Assembly: GCA_036936605.1 (NCBI GenBank)
Contig: JAUPFV010000005.1
Coordinates: 54,146,742-54,210,741 of the forward strand
Direction: 5' to 3'
Source of the DNA: Limnanthes douglasii subsp. nivea
Lineage: Eukaryota; Streptophyta; Magnoliopsida; Brassicales; Limnanthaceae
Length of the DNA: 64,000 bases
The notes beneath the pieces are model-generated. The model searched no databases. It was not told where the DNA came from and saw nothing but the letters and a program-made list of their open reading frames with translations. Within the stretch, counting starts at the first letter, position 1. Each line of letters opens with the position of its first letter. The position numbers and the translations under genes are program-made. Below are positions 11,159 to 20,880 of this stretch, piece after piece.

Positions 11159-11161
11159 AAT

Positions 11162-11179
11162 TGGCGACCATAGTGGGAG
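11162..11179 (+). other. primer binding site of element C
   Basis: TGGCGACCATAGTGGGAG follows the LTR after AAT, one base different from the A and E sites. Confidence 0.75.
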
Positions 11180-11231
11180 GACGACGGTACCTGAATCCAA
11201 CATTCAAAACCATCAGAAAAAACCAGTCTGA

Positions 11232-13573
11232 ATGAATCCGGACGCACCGGAAGTACCACCAGCTTCGCTTGAAGTGGTGGGAGAAAATGATGAGTATACC
11301 ATCGAGGAGCGTGATAGGTTAAAAGTTGAAATAGAAGCTCTGAGGGTAGAGAGGGCAAAGATGGGCATAAAAGAGAAATCAAAGGCGTTAGTTTCTCACC
11401 ATACTGACAACCCTAGAGAGCATGAGCCCTCAAAAACCCATGTGAGTACGAAGAAGATTCATGCTAGCTCCAAAAAGTCTCACTGGTCTAAACCGGTGGA
11501 GAGCTCTGATTTAGACTCAGAATCTTCCAGCGGCTCCTCGGACGAAGATGGAGTTGAAGAATCCTTGTCATCCAGCAGTGACGAGGGCCATTCTAAAAAG
11601 AAACAAAAGTTGTTTAAGAAGTATTCAAGAAAAAGGGATAGGCGTGGAAAGTTAAAGAGGCATATAGGCAAAGGGTCGTCTTATAGCCGGAGACACATAG
11701 ATCGGATGGTGATGGATCATTTTGCCTTCCATGATGAGCCAGATATCTTTGCAACTCCTAATGAGGATACCGTCTTCAGTCGTGGCCGGAATTGGAGACA
11801 ATCTCCATTGTCCTCCAAGATCCTGTCCGGGAACCTTCCTAAGAGGTTTGATCGTACAAAAATGGAAAAATACGATGGCAGTAAAGACCCGGACAACCAC
11901 TTGGAACAATTTAAAAATTTCATCATAAATTTTGATGATGACGACAAGCTGCTTTGTAGGGCATTCTCCCAGTCCTTTACGGGGAGTGCTCTGAAGTGGT
12001 ACAATAGTCTACCACAAGGCTGCATCAGAAATTTCGATAGTTTTTGGGTAGCCTTCCAGAGGAAGTTTGTTGGAAGTAAGGAGGTGAAGGGCAATGGAGA
12101 CACAATCATCCATTGTGCCCAAGAACCGAACGAATCCCTAAAAAAAAGTCGCTTTGTAAACACCAAAAATGGGTTGGCTGATTGCTTTGAACAAGTAGCA
12201 ATAGCTTCTCTAAGGTAGGGCTTAAACCCTAGAAACTTGGCTGATTCAGTAACCAGGAAAAAGGCCATGACATGGGGAGGTCTACTGAATCTGGTTGGAA
12301 ATAAAATTAACGTGGATGAAACAAAGAAAACCAGGGTGCACAGGCAGGTGAGGTCTGCTCCGGTTGCACCAAACCCAAACCAAAATCAGTCCGGGAACAA
12401 GGCTAGGGAGGCCGGGCAGAGTCATAACAGAGCCAAAGCTCAGTCTCAGCCAGCTGTGCCAGCACAGAGTCAACAATCTAGAAATAAATGAGGGCCTTGG
12501 GTTCAACCAGAGTGGTTTGCTGAGTTAAAATAAAATGTAGCCACCATTTATGACAAAACGAAAGAAGAAGTACACTATAGATGGCCGGCTGCGTTACAAT
12601 CTCCTAGGGAGAGTCGTAACAATTGTTTCTGTCAGTATCATAATGATACTGGCCATACCACTGAAGATGTATTGCTTTAAAACAAGAAGTCCAGAATTTA
12701 ATTGAAAGAGGAAAGTTGGGAGCATATGTTAAAAGAAGAGGAGGAAATAGGCCTGACAACACTCATCGGGCTGGTCCAAACAATGCAGGCACATCAGCTC
12801 CGGAGGGGGCTATGGTGATAATCGAGAGATTTGATATAGATTCAGAGTACTTGGACCTTGACCCAACTCGGAATAGAGTGGGTGCCATTGAGGAACGTTA
12901 CAAGAAGGTGTCCGGGCTTATTAACGTTTTTGAATCACTCACAATTTTTGGAGGGGACACCATGACAGCACCCACTATTTCTTCGAAAAAAAGGCATGTT
13001 CATACCTTAGCTACCCAACTGGAGGGAGGCATGACTTCCTATCAATCACAGATTACATTTCCCTTCATTGTTTTTGATGAGGATGACCTGAGGGATATAG
13101 CTGGTCCTCATGAAGATGCTGTTGTCATATGAGCATCCATCGGGGGCAATGACATAAGACGAATCTTGGTGGACACTGGGAGTTCAGCCAATATTCTCTT
13201 TTTAACTTCCTACAGAAAGATGAAGAATCCAGCAGTAATTCAACGTTCGAACAGGTCAATTGTGGGTTTCAGTGGAAGCTCAGCAGATGTGATCGGGGAG
13301 TTCGAGGAGGAAGTTTTGTTGGGCAAAGGCCCCTTTAAGAAGATAGTTAGAATATTTTCTGTCATAGTGGATTGTCCCACTTGTTATAATGCTATTCTGG
13401 GGCGGTCTTGGCTCTCTAGGATGCATGCAGTGGCCTCAACTGTCCACCAATGTTTGAAATACGTTGTACAAGGACAAGTGGGAGTTGTTCGGAGCAGCTA
13501 AAATGTAGCAGAAGAGTGTTATGCAACCGCACTGGCTCCTCAGACGTTGGGGGTAGTTCGTATCAATGGGGAA
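11232..13573 (+). pseudogene. gag-protease of element C, broken
   Basis: Starts at ATG (MNPDAPEVPP). Gag domain near 11930-12150 and zinc knuckle CQYHNDTGHTTED near 12630. The protease VDTGSSANILFL is near 13170. Breaks: a 9-bp in-frame loss near 12140, TAG near 12217, TGA near 12489, TAA near 12530, a one-base loss near 12668 that destroys the knuckle's last Cys codon, TGA near 13130 and TAA near 13499. Homology continues to the shared gag-pro/pol stop. Confidence 0.93.
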
Positions 13574-13576
13574 TAG
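13574..13576 (+). other. in-frame stop between gag-pro and pol, element C
   Basis: GAA TAG CAG TTT GAG. It sits at the position of the A and E stops, in the frame shared by protease and the following pol peptide (QFEG.SGGEGEIDDPRETP). Confidence 0.5.
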
Positions 13577-13929
13577 CAGTTTGAGGGGATTTCTGGGGGT
13601 GAGGGTGAAATTGATGACCCTAGAGAGACCCCTGGAGTTTTAATACCGATTGAAGAAGTTGAAACACATTCTTTGGCTGAGGGAAAAAATGTTAAGATAG
13701 GGTCCAAAATGACATCAAGAGAAGGGATTTTCAACCGGGGGATAAGGTGTTGAGAAACGTTTTCCTACACACTAAAGAGAAGCAGTTCGGTAAATTGGCT
13801 CTAATTTGGGAAGGACCCTATGTGGTCATTGAAAATCTTAAGCCTGGGACATACCGGCTCCAAGACAAAGATGGAAGGATTTTGAACCACCCTTGGAATA
13901 TTGAACACCTCCGGTTGTACTTGGAATAG
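13577..13929 (+). pseudogene. pol remnant of element C: N-terminus joined to integrase C-terminus
   Basis: The first about 44 codons after the stop match the pol start of E (EIDDPRETPGVLIPIEEVETH ...KIGSKM). At about 13711 the sequence jumps to the last about 70 codons of integrase (FLHTKEKQFGKLA, WEGPYVVIENLKPGTY, HPWNIEHLRLYLE). RT, both RNase H domains and the integrase core are absent. A TGA just after the joint breaks the frame. The junction words (TCCAAAATG against the E sequences on both sides) suggest a short-homology deletion (inference). Confidence 0.92.
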
Positions 13930-14421
13930 AAACTATGTAAATATTTACTTGTTTAAAAGTTCATGTAAATATTTGGGGGCATACTCTTTCCTACCCTGGT
14001 GGCGCGGGGAGGTTTTAATGAGGTGTCCGAGCTCTTTTATAAAATTTGATGCCTTCTTAAAAATCCAAAGTGTTTTTCTATTTTCGGTCATGTTTTTATT
14101 TGAACAGGTCGGATTAAATTGAAGGAGTGATGACTACTTAATCATTTGTCATCGGAGAATTTAAACACTCTCACGTTAAAACATTTATGAAATAACCAAG
14201 GGCTGTTTAAACATCAGCCACCAAAATTGAAAAACTATGCAAGAGTTGTGCAAAATAAAGCTACCCATTAAAACATACGAAGTGCCTTGTCCATCCAAGG
14301 ACTTTAAATTGTCAAAACAAAAAGATTTATCTGGTCAAGGACCGGACACAGTTACAAAAATTCTTGGGCCATCCAAGGACTTTGGTTCAATCAAAACAAA
14401 AGTGAAAAGATAATTGATACT
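13930..14421 (+). other. noncoding spacer of element C between pol and antisense ORF
   Basis: No ORF. It holds the conserved CTACCC...GGGGAGGTTTTAATGAGGTGTC block (13984-14028), which is also present after pol in D, E and decayed F. It also holds two short hairpins, CCTTG-TCCATC-CAAGG type, at 14285-14300 and 14363-14378. Element E has hairpins at the matching places. Confidence 0.75.
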
Positions 14422-17383
14422 CTAAGACTGAGCCTTTGAAGATGGCTCAGCCTCACTCGTTTTCTTCTTCTTGAAGTCATCATTTTCCTCATCTGGACTC
14501 TCCCCGGTGTTCTCTTCCTCATCGGATGAGTCAGAACTAGAGTACTCATGCTTGTCTCCATCAGCCATCGTGTGGAAGGGAAGGTCTTCGTACTCTACAT
14601 AACTCCATAAATCTCCCAGATTCCTCTTCGGAAACTTCTCGTGAAAGAGCAAGACCATGTCCGACTTCACTTTGGCATACATTTCTTCCTGAGTGTCTAT
14701 CACTTGGTTGGTATAAGCATCAATCCTAGCTTGGATTTTTGCTTCTTGCTCTCTTAGCAAATCATTTTTTTCTTGTGCAGCCTTAGACACCGAGTCCTCG
14801 AGAAAAATCTTGTCATTAGTCAAAGTATGAATGACCATGTCCTTAGCCTTCACCTCCTCTTTCGAAGAAGAGAGGTCTTTCTCCAACTCAGATTGCTTTG
14901 TTCGGAGTTCTTTGATAGTATCTTCTAAAGTAGCTACCTTTGTGGCCCAACCCTCCTGGTTCTTCTTTAACTCCTCATTCTCCCTCTTCAAAACATCAGC
15001 ATTTTGGTTGGCAATGAGGAGGTCACCGGACAACTTCTCTTTGTCAGAAGTAAGGGCATTAATAATAGCTAACTCACCTCGCACTTGCTTCTCCAAATTG
15101 AGCACTGGCTGAATATTACACAATATAGAGTGAGTTATAACATCTCTTTCACTTGAGACAGAGAAATACTTACCATTGAAGGTAACGATGTTCGAAGTGC
15201 TCGGAGAGAGGTAAGGTCCAGCAAAATCATCCTTAGGGAGGTTTTCGAAGTAAAGACCAATTTCTTCAAGACCACTAATATCAACACCATCAATGCTGAT
15301 ATCCCCTCCTGCACCCCCTCGGGTTTGGAAGTCACTAGGGATGCCTTCTGCTTGAGTTGGGTCTGTAGGGTCAACAGGAGGAAGGGGCTCCGGGGGCCGG
15401 AGAGAAATCTCATCACCCTTGGAGGTCTTTTTCTTCTTGGCCTCCTTGTCCTTGCTCTCTGCTCCCCGTAAACTATCTCTTTTAGGAACCCTTGGAGGTT
15501 TTGGAGATCCTGCCCCTTCCCTAGTACTTTCATGCTCCACTACTTCTCGAAGAGCATCATCAATTTGTCCTTGAACTGGCCCCTCTTGGTTTGTTGGAGC
15601 AGTTTCCTCCGCTTCGGTGGGATTGGCTTCAACCGCACTCTGCTTGCCCTTTCCTTTCTTACCCTTCATCTTACTTGGGGCCTTGGCTCTACCAGGCAGA
15701 TACAATGCCCCGTCTGGCGCGTGTGTTCTTTTGATGACTAATTCCGAAAGGGGGTGGGGTGGTAAGTTCCTCCGAGGATAAGTCCCTCTGTCCTGTGGTA
15801 TTCCAGAGGTAAAACCTTGTTAGATTGCCTCCGGTAAAGGCATTGTGGAAACGTTTCCCCCACTTCTCAGTAGTCCAATCATTTAGCTTGGTGCAAGTGG
15901 TCTGCCCGGCCTTCAAGTAGTCATTGAAGTCTTTAGACAGCACTCTTAAGAAACAAAAAAAAGACAAGTCAGATAAACAAATTTGTGAAAAATAAAGATG
16001 GGAATGTGATATGGGATTCTTACCATCGCTTCGCCATCTGCTGGTAAGGAGGCTCGGGTTGGCACCGGCTTTAATCTTCCTCCCATTCTCCCAGGCACCA
16101 CTTACAAACAAGAAGTGAGTCTTCCAATTTCTCTCCGACTCGAGCAGATAGTCCATTGCTTTGTAATTATCATCCATGTTGAAGTGATAGAAGGGAATGT
16201 GGTGGTTTTTGCAGAGGCTGACCACAGCTGCAAACTGCTCCAATGGGAGAGGAATTCCGGAGAGCCTGGAGGCCGTGATACAGGCCATGAGAGTGTACCA
16301 GGCATTAGGGCTCAGTTGAATTGGGCAAAATTTGATGAGATGAAAGAATTTGACTATCTCCAGGTCTAAGGGAAACCTTAGTCCCTAGTTGAAGAGCTCA
16401 GTGAAGAAAACTATTTCACTAAGCTTGCAATCCATCGGTGTTTCTAGGTCCACTGGGATCCTTATATTTACATTCTCCGGGATCCCTCATTTTGTTCGCA
16501 TCTGAGCCAGTTCGGCTGTGTGGATGAAAGCATAGTTAAGTTTTTGCAAAGCTATTAAATACTTAAACCTTACCTTGTGGAAAAAAGGTCCCACTTTTCC
16601 CACAAGGACCTCAGGCAAATTTGGATGCCTTAAGCATAGTTTCTCTTTGCCTTTGTCCTTCTTGGCAGCAATAGCCTCACTTTTTTTCCCAGAGACTTCA
16701 GACTCAAAGGGAGCTTCTTCAATAGAATCCTCCATCACTTCTTCCATTACCAGGGAGGGGTTTTCAGTTGTTTTTGGGTGAGGTGAGCTAGAGGTTGGCT
16801 CAGCGTGCCCTCCGGACTGTTGGGCTTCACTGACTTCTTGTGCTCTGACCTCCAGGTGGGGCTCAGATGCAGTAGTTTCTTTCCGGAGACTTGAACTAGA
16901 TGCCTCCGGGTCGGACATTTTGTCCTTAGGAATCCTGATGGGTGCCTCTGATCCCGTATTGCTATCCTTGCCCCCTGATTTGGAAGGTGTACCTTTTAGA
17001 GCCTGCCATTTTACCAAGCGACCTCTTCTCCGATCTACTAACTTCTCTGGAGAGGCATCAGCATCCGATCCCATAGCAATAAATGGGGAAGGTTTCTTAA
17101 AACTGGTGACTATATGCCCTGGTTCAACAGTAGGCTCTGATTCTTGAACCGATGAGCCCGAAACAATTGGTGAAAGGGTGGATTGGAAAAACCTCCTAGG
17201 TTTAATGTTTTTGGTTGAAGAAGAGCCCTGGTAAGGCTCTGTGCTTAGTGTTTCTGGTTTATCAACAGGGGAAACAGGGAGGCCGGCTGTAATGCGCCTT
17301 TCTCATTCAACCTTTTAAGCTTTTTCTAACTCTGACAAATTAATCCACCCACCTTTGATTAAAGCGTTCCTAGTTGTGAACAT
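14422..17383 (-). pseudogene. antisense ORF (aORF) of element C, spliced, coiled-coil protein
   Basis: Encoded opposite to gag-pol, between pol and the 3' LTR. It probably starts at ATG 17383 (MFTTRNALIKGGWINLSELEKA). Exon 1 (17383-16024) has a disordered Ser/Glu-rich part, then a domain like the 'putative gypsy-type transposon' family (GLRFPLDLEIVKFFHLIKF, QLSPNAWYTL, ASRLSGIPLPLEQFAA). Intron 16023-15943 is GT-AG. Exon 2 (15942-14422) has a Lys-rich nuclear-type segment and a long coiled coil (for example EKQVRGELAIINALTSDKEK, VATLEDTIKELRTKQSELEK). It ends in an acidic tail. Breaks: TAA and TGA near 17300, TGA at 16487, TAG near 16386, and a one-base loss near 15745. Function unknown. The same gene lies in D, E and F. 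Confidence 0.85.
15943..16023 (-). other. intron of the C antisense ORF
   Basis: 81 bp on the minus strand: donor GTAAGAATCC after ...AGC GAT G, T-rich tract, acceptor ...TTTCTTAAGAG. Splicing joins GAT G|TG CTG TCT in frame (RSD-V-LSKDFNDYLK). The same codon and phase are split in D and E. Confidence 0.8.
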
Positions 17384-17813
17384 AAACTCACACCGTAAGA
17401 AAGTGTTTGTTTTTGGAAGAGAAAGCTTTGAAGTTTAGTAGAGCAAGGATGATGAAGATGTTAAAACAGTAGAAAAGTGAACTAATTTATATTAAATATG
17501 CAAAAGATGCTTTGATACCTAGGAGAACTCGAAAGGGTTGCAATGATTAAGGACAGCGCTGATGTCATCCTCATTAAAATAAGAGGTTACTTTTTGAAGA
17601 AAGTGGGAGCGCCGTTCTAGGGAAAAAGGCGGCTGATGTGGCGAACCAGGGAGAGACACGTGTCCTACGATTTCTGGCAAAAAACTGTTTAGTTTCTGAG
17701 AACTTTTTCAGTTCGGATAAAGCTATTACACAGTTCAAGAATCTGTCCGGATATGGCTGTGACCAGCTAGAGGCTATTTTTTAGGTCTTGCTAAAGGCCT
17801 TTGAACACCACCT
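17384..17813. other. region between antisense ORF start and C 3' LTR
   Basis: No ORF. It would hold the promoter and 5' UTR of the antisense transcript. I see no unambiguous TATA box. Contains several TCCGGA/GTCCGG words. Confidence 0.4.
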
Positions 17814-17823
17814 AAAAAAGGGG
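17814..17823 (+). other. polypurine tract of element C
   Basis: AAAAAAGGGG, four bases (CTAC) before the 3' LTR. Confidence 0.8.
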
Positions 17824-17827
17824 CTAC

Positions 17828-18249
17828 TGATGAGTCCGGATTTCGTCACAACTCTTTGTGAGAACCGGACAGGGGCAATTCGGACATCATCCATCTAACC
17901 GGACAAGGACGATTCAGACAACCTCCACTTACTAAACTTTCCAAACAGAACTAAAGTATTAAAAATATAATCACTTCATGACTAAACTAATTACTTGTTT
18001 ACTTAAAAGCTAGTGGGTCTTTAAACTCGACCCGAATCCATAAAACACAACCCGAAAGCCCATATGGCCCAAAAGATAAAGGGTATAAATACCCAACCAC
18101 CTACATTAAATGAGGGTAATGAAAATTAAATACAACCAGACATCTCAATTCTCCCTCTACATTCTATCCAAACATTAAATACTCTCAAAATTCCACAAAA
18201 CTCTAGACAAAATTACAAAATTACCCTCAAACAAAAATAAACCACATCA
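17828..18249 (+). repeat. 3' LTR of element C
   Basis: 422 bp, partner of 10736-11158. Followed by ATAAC, the right copy of the target duplication. Confidence 0.95.
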
Positions 18250-18309
18250 ATAACCACCCCGTAATAAATGAAAGTAGTGATAACCATTTGAGTTTTGACG
18301 TTTACCAAG
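18250..18309 (+). repeat. 60-bp slice of repeat R1 between elements C and D
   Basis: Continues R1 (ATAACCACC...ACCATTTGAGTTTTGACG), matching the corresponding part of R3 near 45675-45700. Its ends are the right target duplication of C and the left target duplication of D (CCAAG, 18305-18309). Confidence 0.8.
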
Positions 18310-18974
18310 TGATAAGGGGGATTCCCCCGAGCAAGTACCTACAGGTGAAGGAAAGGCAGATGACGAGCTTGGACTAAGATAGTAAAGGAACAGGAGTCAA
18401 ACGAGTAAACAGAGAACGAGCTCATACGTTCCTATCGACCTCAAAGAGAAGTGGAGAACGAGCTCGGCGATCATCTGAGCAACGAGTTGACCGACCAGAC
18501 CAAGGATGCGATGAACAGACAAGGGATGAGCTCGCGTATAAACTAATCGACCTTAAAGCTAAGTGGAGAACGAGATGGAAGACAATTAGTCGACCTCGTA
18601 GTCGGGTGAGCTCAAGAACATGCAGCTAGCACAAAACTCTTCGCGCTTAATAAGTGGCCCAGCTCGGATTGACACGTGAGATCGGTCAAAGCGAGTAATT
18701 AAAGAATGGAGCGTTTCCTTACTCATTATGTAACAAACGTTATAAACTTTAAGTCAAACTGTTTTAGGCAGTTCGCGTGAAATTATAGTAGAAGTGATGT
18801 TAGTGAGTTAGTGGTGCACTAAATGTAATTGAATACAAATGTAACTGCCCATTAACTCATAGCACGATAAGTAGGATGATTCTTTTGATAAATAAAACGA
18901 TATTTTTTGCCTTATCTATTTTCTGACTAAGAGCGTGAATCACTATATTGGCACAACTTGTTATTCCTGTAACA
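18310..18974 (+). repeat. 5' LTR of element D
   Basis: TGATAAGGGGG...CCTGTAACA. A GGGGGATTCCCCC near-palindrome lies just inside its start. Confidence 0.94.
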
Positions 18975-18978
18975 AATT

Positions 18979-18996
18979 TTGGCGCCTTCTGTGGGA
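18979..18996 (+). other. primer binding site of element D
   Basis: TGGCGCCTTCTGTGGGAA starts four bases after the LTR. It differs from the A/B/C/E site, as expected for another family. Confidence 0.7.
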
Positions 18997-19015
18997 ATAA
19001 TACTAATCGCGAACC

Positions 19016-20880
19016 ATGGTATTCACAAGGTCAGGAATCGAGAGGGATAATCAGGAAACGAGTGAAGAAACAATGACCAGAAGGGGAGCAACAAAGCCAC
19101 CACTCGGGCAAGACACCCTCTACCACGTCCCCGTAGCATCCCAAGGGAAAATCCCATGGCGCCTCTCAGGACAGTAAATCCGGAGGAGCTCCCGAATCTT
19201 CCCGCGTTGTTACCCAGGTTGAAGTGCAACCCCACCAACCGGTGGATGCATCGGTGGATGCACCGGTGGCCTAAGAAGCTGTAGAAGCTGCCTCTGCCGC
19301 TGATTCGGTGGTCTTGCAACTGGAACAAAGAATCCAACATCTCCAAGAAGAGAAATTGAAGGTTTTTTTGAGCAAGACGCAAGGGAGCAGACCATACATG
19401 CCACCATGGCCGGAATAAATGACGTCATTCACGCACTCAGCGCTAAATTCAAGAGAACAAGCTGAGTCAATCAATTGTTTTGACCGGAGGCTTTCAAAGT
19501 TAACTAGGGGGAACGATCGTCCAAATGGGACAACAGACAGGATGGCGAAGAAGAGAATGGGGGTAAGAACCGCAATAAACTTCCAAGCGAGGAGGCCAAG
19601 CAAACGCCAACCAAGAGAGCTCGGGAAAATGAAGACCTCTACTATAACCAAGTCTGCCCAAGGTTATCAACCTACATAATCAAAGAGTCACAGCTCTCTG
19701 AGAAGATTCTCAAATCCCAACTCCCAAGGAAGTTCGACCCTTTCCAAATGGAAGCTTATGATTGAACAGAAGACCCGAAAATACATTTGGAGCAATTCTG
19801 AAACATGGTGATGGCGTTCAACCCTGACGACACAATGTTGTGTCGAGCACTTTCTATAACCCTCAAAGGCAACGCAATGGATTGGTTTAGAAGCATACCA
19901 AAAGGATCTATCTACGAATTTATCGGGTTGTAGAAAGCATTCAGAGAAAGGTTTGTTGGCAACAAGGAGCTTAAGTGGGAGCGAGACTCAATTATGGACC
20001 TTTACCAGCGACGAGGTGAGTCTCTTAAACGTTATGTTAGTAGATTTGTTCATGCCATGAATTCTTTACCAGATTTAGCGGAAAATATGACGGTGGCATC
20101 CTTGAAACGAGGGCTCGACCGAAAGGGTTATCTATATGTTGACCTCATCAAGTTCCCAAAAGAGAACGTGGGGGACTTACTCGCCGGGGCTGACACTTTT
20201 ATTAGAGTCGTTGATGCTAGAAGAGGTGGATCGCCCTAACGATGCGGATCAGATTCCAAAGAGGGAGGATCAGAAAGAAAAAGGTTGGAAGATCAGCCTA
20301 GGAGGGACTACAGTCGGCGCCTTCAACAGTTCGAGCAACTAACTAGATGATTCACTCCACTGACCGAAGCCATATCAGTGATTTACGACCGAACACGAGG
20401 ACAAAGAAAGTACCAAGCACCACGCGTGATGAGTTCCCCAGGATTCAAGAGATTTAACAAGCTTCTGTGGGTATCATAATGACCATGGACACTCCACGGA
20501 CGAGTGCTGGAAACTCAGAGAAGAAATCCAACGACGGATCGATAATGGAGAGTTGATACAATATATCAAACGATCGTATTCAGATCGCCGCGAGGAAGTC
20601 TGTTCTTCTATTACTGAAAAACAAGGAAATTGGGAATATGTACAAGCTAACAAGCAGCAGTGGCTTCTCACGATATCAGGGGATAATTCAACACCAATCC
20701 AGGGAACCACCTCGAACAAACGAGTTAAAAACAAGCTCGACATGTATGAAATAGATTCCAATTCCTATCGCAATTACAGGGATCAAGTGGCCGATCCCAC
20801 GTTCAACGACAAAGATCTCAGAGGTGTTAGTCTGCTCAATGAGGACTCGCTGACTATACATATGGATATTGGAGGTGTTA
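19016..20880 (+). pseudogene. gag of element D, broken
   Basis: Starts near ATG 19016 (MVFTRSGIERD). The gag domain is recognisable at about 19700-20240 (LPRKFDPFQMEAYD, AMDWFRSIPKGSIYEF, then ERFVGNKELKWERDS). The zinc knuckle CGYHNDHGHSTDEC is at about 20463-20504. Several stops and frame changes lie between them. It aligns block by block with the A/C/E gag but at low identity. Confidence 0.88.

Larger units (their letters stand above)
10736..18249 (+). mobile_element. Ty3/gypsy element C, complete ends, pol largely deleted
   Basis: Both LTRs, a perfect 5-bp target duplication (ATAAC at 10731-10735 and 18250-18254), PBS, PPT, a broken gag-pro, a pol remnant and the long antisense ORF. Most of pol, from the start of RT to the integrase C-terminus, is missing; about 2.9 kb is lost compared with E. 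The two LTRs differ at about 18 positions by eye (about 4%). C could only have moved with enzymes supplied by a relative. Confidence 0.96.

Noticed and set aside
11717..12268. Long open frames on the strand opposite gag (also in A, B and E)
   Set aside because: They mirror the gag codons, share no motif with known proteins and vary with each copy's indels; shadows of gag.
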